In this document: in pieces, positions 16,675 to 25,279 of the stretch | Position numbering within the stretch: position 1 is the stretch's first letter | How the letters are laid out: every line of letters begins with the position of its first letter | Source: VGMA01 sp964655475 | GTDB lineage: Bacteria > Chlamydiota > Chlamydiia > Chlamydiales > VGMA01 | Reading direction: 5' to 3' | Assembly: GCA_964655475.1 (NCBI GenBank) | Contig: CAZZMO010000005.1 | Coordinates: forward strand, 49,654 to 113,653 | DNA: 64,000 nt | The notes under the pieces: generated by a model | Databases searched by the model: none | Seen by the model: only the letters and a program-made list of their open reading frames with translations | What the model was told of the DNA's origin: nothing | Program-made: the position numbers and the translations under genes

Positions 16675-18114
16675 CTAGTTTGATCTCTTAGTCAAAGCGT
16701 TAACCATATTTTTAAAAATAATTTTATGTATAGGTAGTAATAGATACCAGTATAATCTACCAAAAAAACCTTTTGGACGAAATGTTACAATTTGTTTAAG
16801 ATTCTTTTTCTCTTGATCTATTTCGAATTCTAGCCAAGCTTCACCTGGAAGTTTCATTTCCGCATAAAGGATCAAGTGCGTTTTTGTTTTATTCGCAAGA
16901 ATTACTCTCCAAAAATCAATACTATCTCCCACTTCGATTTCTGTTGGATGGCGTCGACCTCGGTTCATGCCTATTCCGCCGATCAGCTTATCGATCAGTC
17001 CTCGAAGCTTCCAAGCCCAATTATATCCATACCAACCGTTATTTCCTCCGATACTCCAAATTCGATTTATTAAAGTCTCTATAGGAATTTGAATATGTAG
17101 TTCTCTTATTTCTTTTAAGCAACCTTCTTGAGGAACTTCGATGTAATTTTGGAAATCATCTGGTAATTTGTTGGTATCCCATGCATCCATCCAAGTAGAG
17201 ACAACCTCATTTTGAGAAATTTTTTGGAATGCAATTTCAAGAGATTGTTCGTAAGTAAGGCAATCGTGAGGTAATACATCATCAATTGATGGATTAAGTT
17301 TTCTAGTTGAATGTTTCATACTCTCTACAAGGTATTTACAAAGGGAATAACGAACGGAGGTGATTAAAACGAGCCAGTAGCTCGATAATTTTGGTGTGAG
17401 TACTGGGACATTCAGTATTAATCGTTTTAATTTACGATGTTTTGCATAAATTTGAAGTACTTGTTTGAATGTCATGGCATTAGGCCCACCAATATCAAAA
17501 ACCTTATGATAAGTGGATTTTAAAAGTAAGACACCTTCCAGATAAAAAATAACATCTCGTATTGCAATAGGCTGGCAAAAAGTTTGAATCCACTTAGGCG
17601 CGATCATAATAGGTAGTTTTTCACAAAGATCTCGAATAATTTCAAAAGAAGCACTACCTGAACCAATAATAAGACTAGCTCTTAAGATAGTGGAAGGAAT
17701 CAAGCTAGAGCGAAGAATTTTTTCTACAGCAAGTCGTGAGGAGAGGTGAGGGGAAAGGTGGTCTTCACCTTCAATAATTCCCCCAAGAAATATGATTTGT
17801 TTGGTTGATGTTTTTTCTAAGAGAGAGATGAATTTTTTCGCTACTTCTATTTCAGCATCGACTAGATTTTCAACAAAATTTCCCATTGAGTGCATCAAAT
17901 AATAGGCTGCGTCTATACCTTCTAAAAAGGGATTTGTTTCTTCAATAGAAAGAAGGTCTCCATAAATTAAATTGAGTTTAGACGGGTCTTTGGCTTTAAA
18001 TTCTGGACCTTTTATACGCACTAAGGCAACTACTTCATGTCCCTTGTCTAATAAGGAATAAAGAAGTCTTTTCCCAATAAATCCCGTTGCACCAGTGACT
18101 AAAATTTTAGCCAT
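16675..18114 (-). CDS. NAD(P)-binding epimerase-like protein with C-terminal DUF2867 domain
   Basis: This 479-residue protein opens with the atypical-SDR motif VTGATGFIGKRL and the block AYYLMHSMG near 70-78, typical of the NmrA/SDR_a5 group. Residues about 325-475 form the DUF2867 region, including IWSIGGNNGWYGYNWAW and GDSIDFWRV. Such fusions (YbjT-like) are widespread in bacteria but their substrate is unknown. It is the last gene of a three-gene minus-strand operon that looks AT-richer than its surroundings and is bracketed by DUF502 repeats, which suggests lateral acquisition. Confidence 0.85.
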   Translation of the reverse strand: MAKILVTGATGFIGKRLLYSLLDKGHEVVALVRIKGPEFKAKDPSKLNLIYGDLLSIEETNPFLEGIDAAYYLMHSMGNFVENLVDAEIEVAKKFISLLEKTSTKQIIFLGGIIEGEDHLSPHLSSRLAVEKILRSSLIPSTILRASLIIGSGSASFEIIRDLCEKLPIMIAPKWIQTFCQPIAIRDVIFYLEGVLLLKSTYHKVFDIGGPNAMTFKQVLQIYAKHRKLKRLILNVPVLTPKLSSYWLVLITSVRYSLCKYLVESMKHSTRKLNPSIDDVLPHDCLTYEQSLEIAFQKISQNEVVSTWMDAWDTNKLPDDFQNYIEVPQEGCLKEIRELHIQIPIETLINRIWSIGGNNGWYGYNWAWKLRGLIDKLIGGIGMNRGRRHPTEIEVGDSIDFWRVILANKTKTHLILYAEMKLPGEAWLEFEIDQEKKNLKQIVTFRPKGFFGRLYWYLLLPIHKIIFKNMVNALTKRSN

Positions 18115-18123
18115 AAAATCAGA

Positions 18124-18852
18124 CTATAGTTTTAGTTTGATTGAGGAAAGTCCACCGTCGACAGCGATGACTTCTCCTGTTACAAAAGAACTTTCATCCG
18201 ATAATAACCAATAGATCGCATTTGCTACTTCTTCTGGTTTACCGATTCTACCTAAAGGATGTAAAGAGATGGAAGTTTTTAGGGTTGATTCATTTGTAGT
18301 GATATGATCACTCAAACTTGTTTTAATAAGTCCAGGGGCTACAGCATTGACTCGAATGCCCTTATTGGCGTAAGAAGCTGCAGCAGATGTTATGAGTCCT
18401 AGTACTGCGCTTTTTGCTGCAGCAATTGACTCATGGTGACTCAAGCCTATTAGAGCTGCTGTTGAAGAAGATAAAACAATAGACCCTGTTTGCATCAGTC
18501 TAAGAGAGTGTTTTAAAATACAAAAAGAGGAGGTTGTATTTATTTTCATTACTTCTTCGAATTCTTTTTGTGTTGTATTTATCAACGGTTTTAGGAAAAT
18601 AGAGCCTACAAGAGATACCACTCCATCAATTTGTTTTTCTTTTCCTTTAATTTCTTCTAACGCGCCAGATACACTTTCTTCATTAGACGCATCAACAGTG
18701 ATATATGGAAGAGAAAATAGATTAGAGAGCTCTTCCAATTTTTCTCTGTTTTTTCCAAGTAGGTAAATTACATTATTTGGGTTCAGAAGTTTTTCCACTA
18801 AAACAGATCCAATTCCCCCTGTGGCTCCAAAAATAGCGTATACTTTTTTCAT
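18124..18852 (-). CDS. Classical-length SDR oxidoreductase-like protein with Ile in place of the catalytic Tyr
   Basis: I start at the ATG at 18852 (MKKVYAIFGATGGIG); a longer open frame to 19002 is non-homologous. The 242-residue protein has the Rossmann TGGIG motif, a Ser site (VLSSSTAAL), the late block RVNAVAPGLIKTSL and a C-terminal VDGG. In the Y-x-x-x-K motif the sequence is I-A-A-A-K, so the catalytic Tyr is replaced by Ile. A bacterial SDR subgroup with E-x-I-A-A-A-K seems to share this, from memory. Its ATG overlaps the upstream membrane-protein stop (ATGA), so the two are coupled. The reaction is unknown. Confidence 0.82.
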   Translation of the reverse strand: MKKVYAIFGATGGIGSVLVEKLLNPNNVIYLLGKNREKLEELSNLFSLPYITVDASNEESVSGALEEIKGKEKQIDGVVSLVGSIFLKPLINTTQKEFEEVMKINTTSSFCILKHSLRLMQTGSIVLSSSTAALIGLSHHESIAAAKSAVLGLITSAAASYANKGIRVNAVAPGLIKTSLSDHITTNESTLKTSISLHPLGRIGKPEEVANAIYWLLSDESSFVTGEVIAVDGGLSSIKLKL

Positions 18853-19457
18853 AAATTTTCTTTGAGCTCTTTTAAAAGAAAGTTCGCTTGCAGGCATGTC
18901 CATAAGGGGACCCCAAGTAAAGCAATAAATGCTATGATATGAATAAGCCAAACAATGGCAAACAAATGCGCAAATACCGTAACAATACTGCCGATTCCCC
19001 AAGCTATACCTGAGGCAACCAAAATACTTGAAAATTTTTTATAAAACAATAAATTCATAAATATAAACCATATGCCAGGAATTCCTAGAGAAATGATGTA
19101 GATTGCAGGGCTTGCGATACCAAATGTGATGATTACATGTTGAATAATAGCTGGTGATTCTAAATATACAGAAGCTAAATGGGGTATTTGCGTTGCATCT
19201 AGGATGCTTTGAAACATTCCTATCCCTAATCCTAATAGAGAAAGAATCGTGACCATAGTAAACCAAGTTGTGGTACAAGGCTTTCTTAGTTTATATAGAC
19301 AAACAACTACTCCCACCATAGTTGCATTTGCGAAGAACATGAGATATTTTAATAAAATGAAGTAGATATTGTAATTTTTAAAGTCTTGGAAATAAATTTC
19401 AGAAGCAATATAAGAAGAAATTGGTTTGGGAGAAAAATAGGCTAATAATGAAACCAA
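18849..19457 (-). CDS. Polytopic membrane protein with an upstream in-frame stop codon
   Basis: The open frame of 202 residues begins at a TTG (19457) and has about five to six hydrophobic helices. I do not recognise the family. Upstream in the same frame lies ATG at 19499, eleven codons (MGLINVILTGI), a TGA at 19466-19464, two Phe codons and then the TTG. With a Trp at the TGA, the joined N-terminus would make a smooth first transmembrane helix. I therefore suspect a recent TGG-to-TGA nonsense change, or a sequencing error, with possible rescue from the TTG. It is the first gene of the repeat-flanked operon. Confidence 0.65.
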   Translation of the reverse strand: MVSLLAYFSPKPISSYIASEIYFQDFKNYNIYFILLKYLMFFANATMVGVVVCLYKLRKPCTTTWFTMVTILSLLGLGIGMFQSILDATQIPHLASVYLESPAIIQHVIITFGIASPAIYIISLGIPGIWFIFMNLLFYKKFSSILVASGIAWGIGSIVTVFAHLFAIVWLIHIIAFIALLGVPLWTCLQANFLLKELKENL

Positions 19458-19524
19458 GAAAAATCAAATTCCAGTTAGAATAACATTAATTAAGCCCATT
19501 TTTAATAAGCTTATTTTCAGATTC

Positions 19525-20142
19525 TTATCTATTTCTTTCTTCCTTTGGAGGATTTTTTGGGCTCTGAGCACTTGGGGAAGCTGCTGTTACAGTAAAACGA
19601 AGGGCCCTCTCTACACTCATATCAATATACTGCACTTGACTTTTGGGAACAAAGATCGTCATCCCCCCTAGTTGATAACTAAAAGGGAGGAATACCGCGA
19701 CATCTCCATCAGACCCGATCCCTGTTGGGAGGTCATCAAAAGTGTCCCTTGTCACAAGACCGCAGAGCTTTACCCCCATCATTTCTACGATGACGACGCT
19801 TCCTGTTTGTTTCTGTCCCCCTTGCTGAAAGAAGTTCATGAGGTCACAAACAGAAGAGTAAATCGTTTTAACTAAAGGGATTTTAGTCATCCATCGCTCT
19901 GTCCGATCCCGAATCCACTGGATCAGCCAGGTGTTGATGATGAGCCCTACACAAAAGATCAAAACAATTGCGATCAATACGCCAAGACCTGGGAAATAGT
20001 ACTCTTCTCCAAAGAGAGCGACTAGGGGAGTGCGAAAGAGACTTTCACACTGCTCTCCTAGCCAGATCACGAGAAAAAGGGTGATAGCAAATGGAGCTAC
20101 CCCTAAAAAACCACGTAAGAGAATTTTGCTGATTTTACCCAT
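19525..20142 (-). CDS. DUF502-family inner-membrane protein
   Basis: This 205-residue protein has two N-terminal hydrophobic helices (about 9-30 and 50-72), then WIRDRTERWMTKIPLVKTIYSSV, the conserved DUF502 core. After that come GVVTRD-like and DVAVFLP-SY-LGGMT-FVP blocks that end the domain. DUF502 proteins occur in many bacteria and plants and their role is not known with certainty. Its last 114 bases are duplicated at 16490-16603. It lies 33 bases downstream of the HyuA-like gene, possibly in the same transcript. Confidence 0.88.
   Translation of the reverse strand: MGKISKILLRGFLGVAPFAITLFLVIWLGEQCESLFRTPLVALFGEEYYFPGLGVLIAIVLIFCVGLIINTWLIQWIRDRTERWMTKIPLVKTIYSSVCDLMNFFQQGGQKQTGSVVIVEMMGVKLCGLVTRDTFDDLPTGIGSDGDVAVFLPFSYQLGGMTIFVPKSQVQYIDMSVERALRFTVTAASPSAQSPKNPPKEERNR
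19554..19667 (+). repeat. Right copy of the 114-bp direct repeat, inside the intact DUF502 gene
   Basis: This is the functional counterpart of 16490-16603. It covers the last part of the DUF502 coding sequence except its final nine or so codons. Beyond 19667 the copies still align but with lower identity. Confidence 0.9.
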
Positions 20143-20175
20143 ATTCCATACGTTTATGAACTCCTCCTTTTTTTT

Positions 20176-21732
20176 TCAAGTGAGTAAACCATCTCTTTTC
20201 CCTGAATAGCGGATCCTCACCCTTGCCATCTGCCCCGGGACGTATGAGTAGGGGAGGATCTCTTGTTCAATCAATCTAAGTGTCTTCTGATCTGCACCTT
20301 GATCGATAGCCTCTTTCTTTGCCATCTCGTGAAGCTCATTTAATGTCTCTTCCCGTTTTGTTAAACTTACAAGAGTCTCAACAGTTCCTGAAATTTCAGA
20401 AAGAGCTGCACCATAAGCATTTGCCACATGGAAATAGGAAGGGATGAAGTAGTTCTTTTGAAAGTAAGAAGGGGGTAAAAGAGCAGAACCTCCCCCTACG
20501 AAAAGAATCGGAAGATCTCCCTCTTGATTCAATGAGAGAATGAGCTGATCGATTTTTTTCTGAACCTCTTCCAACACTAGATCCCTCTCATTTGAAGTGA
20601 GAAGCGCGTTTTGAGGATTGGCATTAGAAATGGTCATGTGACCTGAAGATAAAGCGACATCTGTTAGTGTAAGCTCTTTTCCTCCAAAACTTTTAGCATC
20701 TTTCGTCAATGATTTAGCTACACTATCTGGCCCAATGATGGGACGCTCTTGATCGAAAGAGATCTTGCTACCACCACCAAGAGCTATCGATAAGACATCA
20801 GGCATCGAAAAATTCAAAGAGATCCCTCCAATATCAGATTTGTTCAGGCTTTTAAGTGGAAACCCATTTTTCAGAAGACCCACATCCGTCGATGTCCCTC
20901 CAATATCGACGACGATCGCTTCATCTACTTGAAATAGCCTAGCTCCTCCAATGAAAGAGTTCGTCGGACCAGCGGAGATCGTTAAAATGGGATAGGTCAT
21001 CGCTTTTTCGAGCGAGATCAAGCTCCCATCATTTTGAGTGACCATGAGAGGGGAGGTGATCATGAGCCCTTCAGCGGCTCTTTTTAAGGAAGAAAATCCA
21101 CTCCGCATCACCTTTTGAAGAGATGCATTGATGATGGTAGAATTTTCCCGTTCGATGAATCCTATTCCCCCAATTTCATGGGAGAGGGAAATCGGAAGAT
21201 CTGTGACCCTTCTGATCCTCTCAGATACAAACTGCTCATGACTTCCGTTGAGGGGAGAGAAAACCCCGATAATCGCAATGCTTTCGATATTTTGTTCTAG
21301 TAAACGCAGTATCGCCAGGTCGATCTCCTCTATTGAGAGTTTTTGAAGCTCTCCTCCATGACACTCAAAGCCTCCATTGATGGTCTCTAAAGAGGCAATG
21401 ACTTTCTCTTTTAATGGAGCAGGCCATGAAAATCCAGGGGGGAGCGCACTCGGCTTTTGCCCAGCAATACGGATCACTCCTACTCGATAGAGATCTTTCA
21501 TTTGTAAGATAGCATTTGTAGCATGGGTAGTTCCCACAAAGATTCCAGAGATTTCTTCTGGTAAGATCTTCGATTTTTCGATCAACTCCTGAAGAGCTTT
21601 AGAAAATCCCACTTGAATATCCTCTGATGTTGTCGTCTTGATCCAGGAGACGATCTGATTTTCTCGGTTGACGAGGAGTGCATCTGTGTTCGTTCCTCCA
21701 ATATCAACGCCAATGACATATCCCTTTTTCAT
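20176..21732 (-). CDS. HyuA-type hydantoinase/oxoprolinase ATPase-domain protein
   Basis: This 518-residue protein starts with VIGVDIGGTNTDALLV, the first phosphate-binding motif of the actin-like ATPase fold. It has FVGTTHATNAIL, the second motif IVVDIGGTSTDVGLL (near 275) and GGGSALLP near 420, all diagnostic of the HyuA/OplA family. Members use ATP to open cyclic amides such as 5-oxoproline or hydantoins. No HyuB subunit gene is present; instead a DUF917 gene precedes it by three bases and an NCS1 permease precedes that. The cluster suggests uptake and activation of a cyclic amide, but the substrate is not shown. Confidence 0.9.
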   Translation of the reverse strand: MKKGYVIGVDIGGTNTDALLVNRENQIVSWIKTTTSEDIQVGFSKALQELIEKSKILPEEISGIFVGTTHATNAILQMKDLYRVGVIRIAGQKPSALPPGFSWPAPLKEKVIASLETINGGFECHGGELQKLSIEEIDLAILRLLEQNIESIAIIGVFSPLNGSHEQFVSERIRRVTDLPISLSHEIGGIGFIERENSTIINASLQKVMRSGFSSLKRAAEGLMITSPLMVTQNDGSLISLEKAMTYPILTISAGPTNSFIGGARLFQVDEAIVVDIGGTSTDVGLLKNGFPLKSLNKSDIGGISLNFSMPDVLSIALGGGSKISFDQERPIIGPDSVAKSLTKDAKSFGGKELTLTDVALSSGHMTISNANPQNALLTSNERDLVLEEVQKKIDQLILSLNQEGDLPILFVGGGSALLPPSYFQKNYFIPSYFHVANAYGAALSEISGTVETLVSLTKREETLNELHEMAKKEAIDQGADQKTLRLIEQEILPYSYVPGQMARVRIRYSGKRDGLLT

Positions 21733-21735
21733 TCT

Positions 21736-22764
21736 CTAACCCCCTTGATAGCCAAATACTTTTGGCCCCACTAGCTGAAGTCCCTCTTCTGTTTTCCAAA
21801 TTGGGGGAGCAGGCAGCGAGACTAGTGCCACTTGAAGACCGTAGCGGAGCCGCTCACTCGAGATGGGTGTACCACTATTTTCCTCTAAAAGAACGAGGAG
21901 ATCTGGAGTCTCTCCAAGAGACTCTTTTCCACGCATTGCAAGTAGATACTCATTTTGATAAAAAAGTTGGATGATCCCTTCTGATGTGGACACGCTGGCA
22001 GATCCTCTGAGAAATCCCTCTTCAACCTCTTGATCGATATCGATCAACATCCCTCTTCCTAGTAAAGTTCCTGAAGAACATTTTAAAAGGGCATCGATGG
22101 GATCTTTTCCTTCGCGTACGGCTCTTCCTAATTTTAACGCTTCAGAAACAGATCCTCTCACGAGGCTGTTTTGAGCTTCTTTCCCATTCATGAGATAAAA
22201 CCCAACGGCGGCACTAGACCCCATCGCAACTGTGACAGACCGAGCAAGTTTTTCTAAGGTGTGGGGGTTATCTGTTTCAATGATCACCCGGTTGCCAAGG
22301 CAATCGACAACGAAAGCGGGAGAGGGCTTGAGCTTGGCGATGAAGCAGCTACTCATCTGAAGCTCTGGAAAGGCCCTTCCAATCATGTCTGCATCGAGAA
22401 GAGGAATCCCCCACTGGAGCGCTGCAAAAAGGGGAGTAAATGCATTGGCCCCTCCTATTTCTGCTGCCATGATGACCGTAGGCTTTCTTCCAAGCTCTTT
22501 TTCTACCGCTTCGAGAAGGATAGAGATCTCATTTCCACTGATGAGCCTTTCCATGCTGATGAGAGGGGCTCCCATGAGTGAAACGGGGACAATCAGATCC
22601 TCTTCTGTGAGTTCATCTACACCGATGAGCGAGATAGGACCGAGCTTTTCCATCAGATAGCGGATCATCATGTGAGAGTAGGCGGGATCGCCACCACCAC
22701 CAGATCCTAAGATGGAACATCCCATCTTCAAATCATCTAAATCATTAATTGTTAATTGTTTCAT
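21736..22764 (-). CDS. DUF917-family protein, partner of HyuA
   Basis: I start at the ATG at 22764 (MKQLTINDLDDLKMG); the longer frame to 22935 runs into the permease gene. The 342-residue protein has the family N-terminal motif ILGSGGGGDP and MAAEIGGANAF near 140. DUF917 (S-methyl-thiohydantoin-related) proteins are commonly encoded beside HyuA-like ATPases and may form the second component of a cyclic-amide hydrolase. The start overlaps the permease's last 20 bases and the stop is three bases before hyuA, so this is a tight operon. Confidence 0.86.
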   Translation of the reverse strand: MKQLTINDLDDLKMGCSILGSGGGGDPAYSHMMIRYLMEKLGPISLIGVDELTEEDLIVPVSLMGAPLISMERLISGNEISILLEAVEKELGRKPTVIMAAEIGGANAFTPLFAALQWGIPLLDADMIGRAFPELQMSSCFIAKLKPSPAFVVDCLGNRVIIETDNPHTLEKLARSVTVAMGSSAAVGFYLMNGKEAQNSLVRGSVSEALKLGRAVREGKDPIDALLKCSSGTLLGRGMLIDIDQEVEEGFLRGSASVSTSEGIIQLFYQNEYLLAMRGKESLGETPDLLVLLEENSGTPISSERLRYGLQVALVSLPAPPIWKTEEGLQLVGPKVFGYQGG

Positions 22765-23884
22765 AAGTCTTTTTCCTTGTGAGTAAAGTTTGTATAATGA
22801 GCGATGCACAAAAAGCATCGACGATGGACATCCCTGATGAGAGCCCTTCAAAATAGGAGGTGAAGAGTCCATAGAGGACTCCAAAAGTCCAGCTGGTGAA
22901 AGAGACCTTGGGAGATGATGTGCGATTATATGCACTCCCTATGATCACAGCTCCCATACTCCCCATCGTCAATGAGAGTCCGTTCAAGAGCCCTTCTAGA
23001 TGAGCTAAAGGGTTTAAACAAGCAATTCCAATTCCCATCAATCCTAAAAGGAGGAGTCTCGACACCCTCTTTCCCTTTTTAACAAGAGACTCTGAGGAGA
23101 TGATCGCTGAGTAAAGGTTGCAATTATTGGTTTGCCAAATTGAAAAGGAGAGAAAGATTGCCATCCAAATAGGGACTCCATCGAGTGAAAGGAGATTAAT
23201 CCCCTTAAAAGAGAAGAGATAGGCTCCAAAACATTCGAGTGAGGGGACTACCAAAGAGTAGAGAAGAATGATACAAATTTTTCCATCTCTCGGTGATCTT
23301 GCATGCCTAAAAAAAGTAGGCAAATCAATGATTGCAGCAATGTTTGCACCAATGACTAATCCAAGTCCTACGCCGAAGGAAAGAGGAACCTCAGAAATAG
23401 CAATATCAAGATTTTCCATGCTGAAGAGAGCATAGAGTAGAGAAACGAGCAGCAAGGGGGCGCTAATATAGGATAGATTCTTGATCGCTTTCATTCCAAA
23501 TAATAGGGTCAAAACAATAAGACCTCCCATCCCGATGTGGCAAGGTAAGGATGAAAATGAAAGGCTTTGACTCATGACATTCAGCTGAATCCCAAACCAG
23601 GCGAGCATTGATACAATCATGATCGAACTGAAGAGAAATCTCCCATTTTCTCCAAAACAATCGATCGCATGCTCTACTGTACTTTGAGGTCGAGAGCTAC
23701 TCAATCTAGCAAAAAGGAGCCCTAAAAAGAGTAGCAGAGCATTACCAAGTAAGATGGTGATGAGTGCATTGACCCATCCATACTTCTCAGCGAGGAGAGA
23801 TCCTATGATGATCACAGGGAGGCAAAGTGCCCCCCCTGTTTGAATGGCAAGTAGCTGCCACCATGACTCTGTTTTCAAATTCAT
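22745..23884 (-). CDS. NCS1-family (cytosine/purine/hydantoin) permease
   Basis: This 379-residue protein has about 10-12 hydrophobic segments. The N-terminus contains the NCS1 signature GGALCLPVIIIGSLLAEKYG, and a mid-region block IDLPTFFRHARSPRDGK matches the family's helix-6 loop. NCS1 transporters import nucleobases, hydantoins or related rings with sodium or protons. Together with DUF917 and HyuA it forms an import-and-open module. Its start overlaps the upstream small gene by four bases (ATGA). The length is slightly short for the family but all major motifs appear present. Confidence 0.85.
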   Translation of the reverse strand: MNLKTESWWQLLAIQTGGALCLPVIIIGSLLAEKYGWVNALITILLGNALLLFLGLLFARLSSSRPQSTVEHAIDCFGENGRFLFSSIMIVSMLAWFGIQLNVMSQSLSFSSLPCHIGMGGLIVLTLLFGMKAIKNLSYISAPLLLVSLLYALFSMENLDIAISEVPLSFGVGLGLVIGANIAAIIDLPTFFRHARSPRDGKICIILLYSLVVPSLECFGAYLFSFKGINLLSLDGVPIWMAIFLSFSIWQTNNCNLYSAIISSESLVKKGKRVSRLLLLGLMGIGIACLNPLAHLEGLLNGLSLTMGSMGAVIIGSAYNRTSSPKVSFTSWTFGVLYGLFTSYFEGLSSGMSIVDAFCASLIIQTLLTRKKTYETINN

Positions 23885-24264
23885 AAAGTCTCCTTGAGCA
23901 TAAAGTTTTTGATGAGAGTTGGATAGACGTGTTGTATAAAAAATAGACGGGGATTTTCTAGACTATACCCTTCAACGCGTGCGAATGTTCGAAGAGTAGT
24001 AAATTCTTCATCTTCTATAGATTCAATCCGTCGATCTTCTTCAGGATTTGGGTATTGTCTGTGATCTGCCGCTCCTGCAAAAACGATTTTGAGCATGTTG
24101 ATAGCCACTGCTCTCTTCCAAACAGATGGGCAGACTTGACTGATTCCTTGGACTACGATTGCAGGTTTTTCTAGATCATCCTCTTCGAGGATACCCTCTT
24201 CATAGAAAGAGAAGTTCGATTTAAATAAGAGATACTCTTGAGAGTCGATGAATAGACTCCACAT
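23881..24264 (-). CDS. Hypothetical 127-residue protein, possibly the frame-shifted end of the upstream gene
   Basis: I do not recognise this family. The product has no signal or membrane helix. It begins inside the last 44 bases of the preceding gene in the +1 frame, and its first residues (MWSLFIDSQEYLLF) read naturally as a continuation of that protein. It therefore may be either a translationally coupled gene or the C-terminal part of one protein interrupted by a frameshift. It ends in an ATGA overlap with the NCS1 permease gene, so it belongs to the hyu-like operon. Confidence 0.6.
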   Translation of the reverse strand: MWSLFIDSQEYLLFKSNFSFYEEGILEEDDLEKPAIVVQGISQVCPSVWKRAVAINMLKIVFAGAADHRQYPNPEEDRRIESIEDEEFTTLRTFARVEGYSLENPRLFFIQHVYPTLIKNFMLKETL

Positions 24265-25036
24265 CCTGAGAGAGATGTTGAGCTAATAAAATGATGGGAA
24301 TGTTTTGGTTTTGCGCCGCAAGAAGGAGGGTCTTATAAGTCCAGAGCATCGGAATGCAGGGCCAGCCGTTATAGCGAATGGTGAACTCCTCGGAGGTCAT
24401 CCGGATCAGCTGTGGATCTCCTAATGAGAGGGCCTCTTCCCTTACAAATTCGACAGATGCTGTGGCAATGAGCTGTCTTGCTCTTCTTAAAAGACTCTCT
24501 GCGAAACTATTTGAAATAGAACTTTCGAGTTCTTTCAGTTTTTTCGAATTCGCAACCCCGTTGATGCAGAGTGGAATGGAGGATTTTGGATCCTTTACCA
24601 CTTGTACAATCGAAAGAAGATATGATTCGATAAGGAATAATTGATCCATGGAGAGGGAAAGATCGAGCCCTTCTCGCTGAAGAAGCTCTCCTAAAGAGAT
24701 TCCACTTTTCATCAGCTGAGGAAGAGAAGAGGAGAGATCTTCCACTTTTTGTTTTACCCTCACTGTGTCTAAAAGGACACTTTCTGCTTCTTCAAGACAT
24801 CTCGTTGCAATTTTCGCAATTTTGACCGTCCTGATCTGGCAGGCATTTTCGCCAACAACAGGATCAAATCGATCGATTTCTCCTCTTTGTAAAGCGCCCA
24901 TCGTTTGCTCTGTAGCAATGAGCAATAGACGGTATTCTTTGAGAGCTGTCCTCAAGTTGCCATTACTCTTGGTAGAGAGATCATAGGGCAATAAACCACT
25001 TAAGTAAGAAAAATTTTGAATAGATGAACTACTCAT
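24221..25036 (-). CDS. Hypothetical 271-residue helical protein leading the HyuA operon
   Basis: I start at the ATG at 25036 (MSSSSIQNF); a frame from 25048 adds four residues. The protein is soluble and mainly helical, with coiled-coil-like stretches (about 85-120). No catalytic motif is recognised. The C-terminal part contains YNGWPCIPMLWTYKTLLL. It overlaps the following gene by 44 bases in a different frame. Promoter-like AT-rich DNA lies upstream in a 243-base divergent gap with the cyclophilin gene. Function unknown; linkage to the permease suggests co-expression only. Confidence 0.65.
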   Translation of the reverse strand: MSSSSIQNFSYLSGLLPYDLSTKSNGNLRTALKEYRLLLIATEQTMGALQRGEIDRFDPVVGENACQIRTVKIAKIATRCLEEAESVLLDTVRVKQKVEDLSSSLPQLMKSGISLGELLQREGLDLSLSMDQLFLIESYLLSIVQVVKDPKSSIPLCINGVANSKKLKELESSISNSFAESLLRRARQLIATASVEFVREEALSLGDPQLIRMTSEEFTIRYNGWPCIPMLWTYKTLLLAAQNQNIPIILLAQHLSQDVESIHRLSRVSLI

Positions 25037-25221
25037 AAAAAACCTCATAAATAAATATTAAAATACTAAGAAAAAACTATTGATGATGAGAAGAATGATG
25101 GTGGGAAAGAACGAATGGAAATAACACAAAGAGCTGGCTATTTTGTTCTGTATTCACGAGCATTCTCCTTATAGAATTGTCCAGATAGATCTCCAGACAC
25201 CTCTATTGTATAAAAATGGGG

Positions 25222-25251
25222 TTGTTTCAGGCAATCTTTCTCTGCTATGAT
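25222..25251 (+). promoter_or_regulatory. Putative promoter for the exported cyclophilin gene
   Basis: TTGTTT at 25222-25227 and TATGAT at 25246-25251 are separated by 18 bases, leaving a leader of about 22 bases with a strong ribosome site. Confidence 0.5.
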
Positions 25252-25279
25252 TGCTACCCAGATCAACCCAGGAGGGGTG

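Noticed and set aside
18849..19499. TGA read as tryptophan or selenocysteine
   Set aside because: TGA ends other genes in the window, and no recoding element was seen; a nonsense change or downstream start is simpler.
19503..19514. Perfect 12-base palindrome AATAAGCTTATT
   Set aside because: Short palindromes of this kind are expected by chance in AT-rich DNA; no second copy or operator arrangement was found.
16490..19667. Insertion sequence or transposon as carrier of the cassette
   Set aside because: No transposase, terminal inverted repeats or short target duplication was seen; the flanking repeat is a gene fragment.
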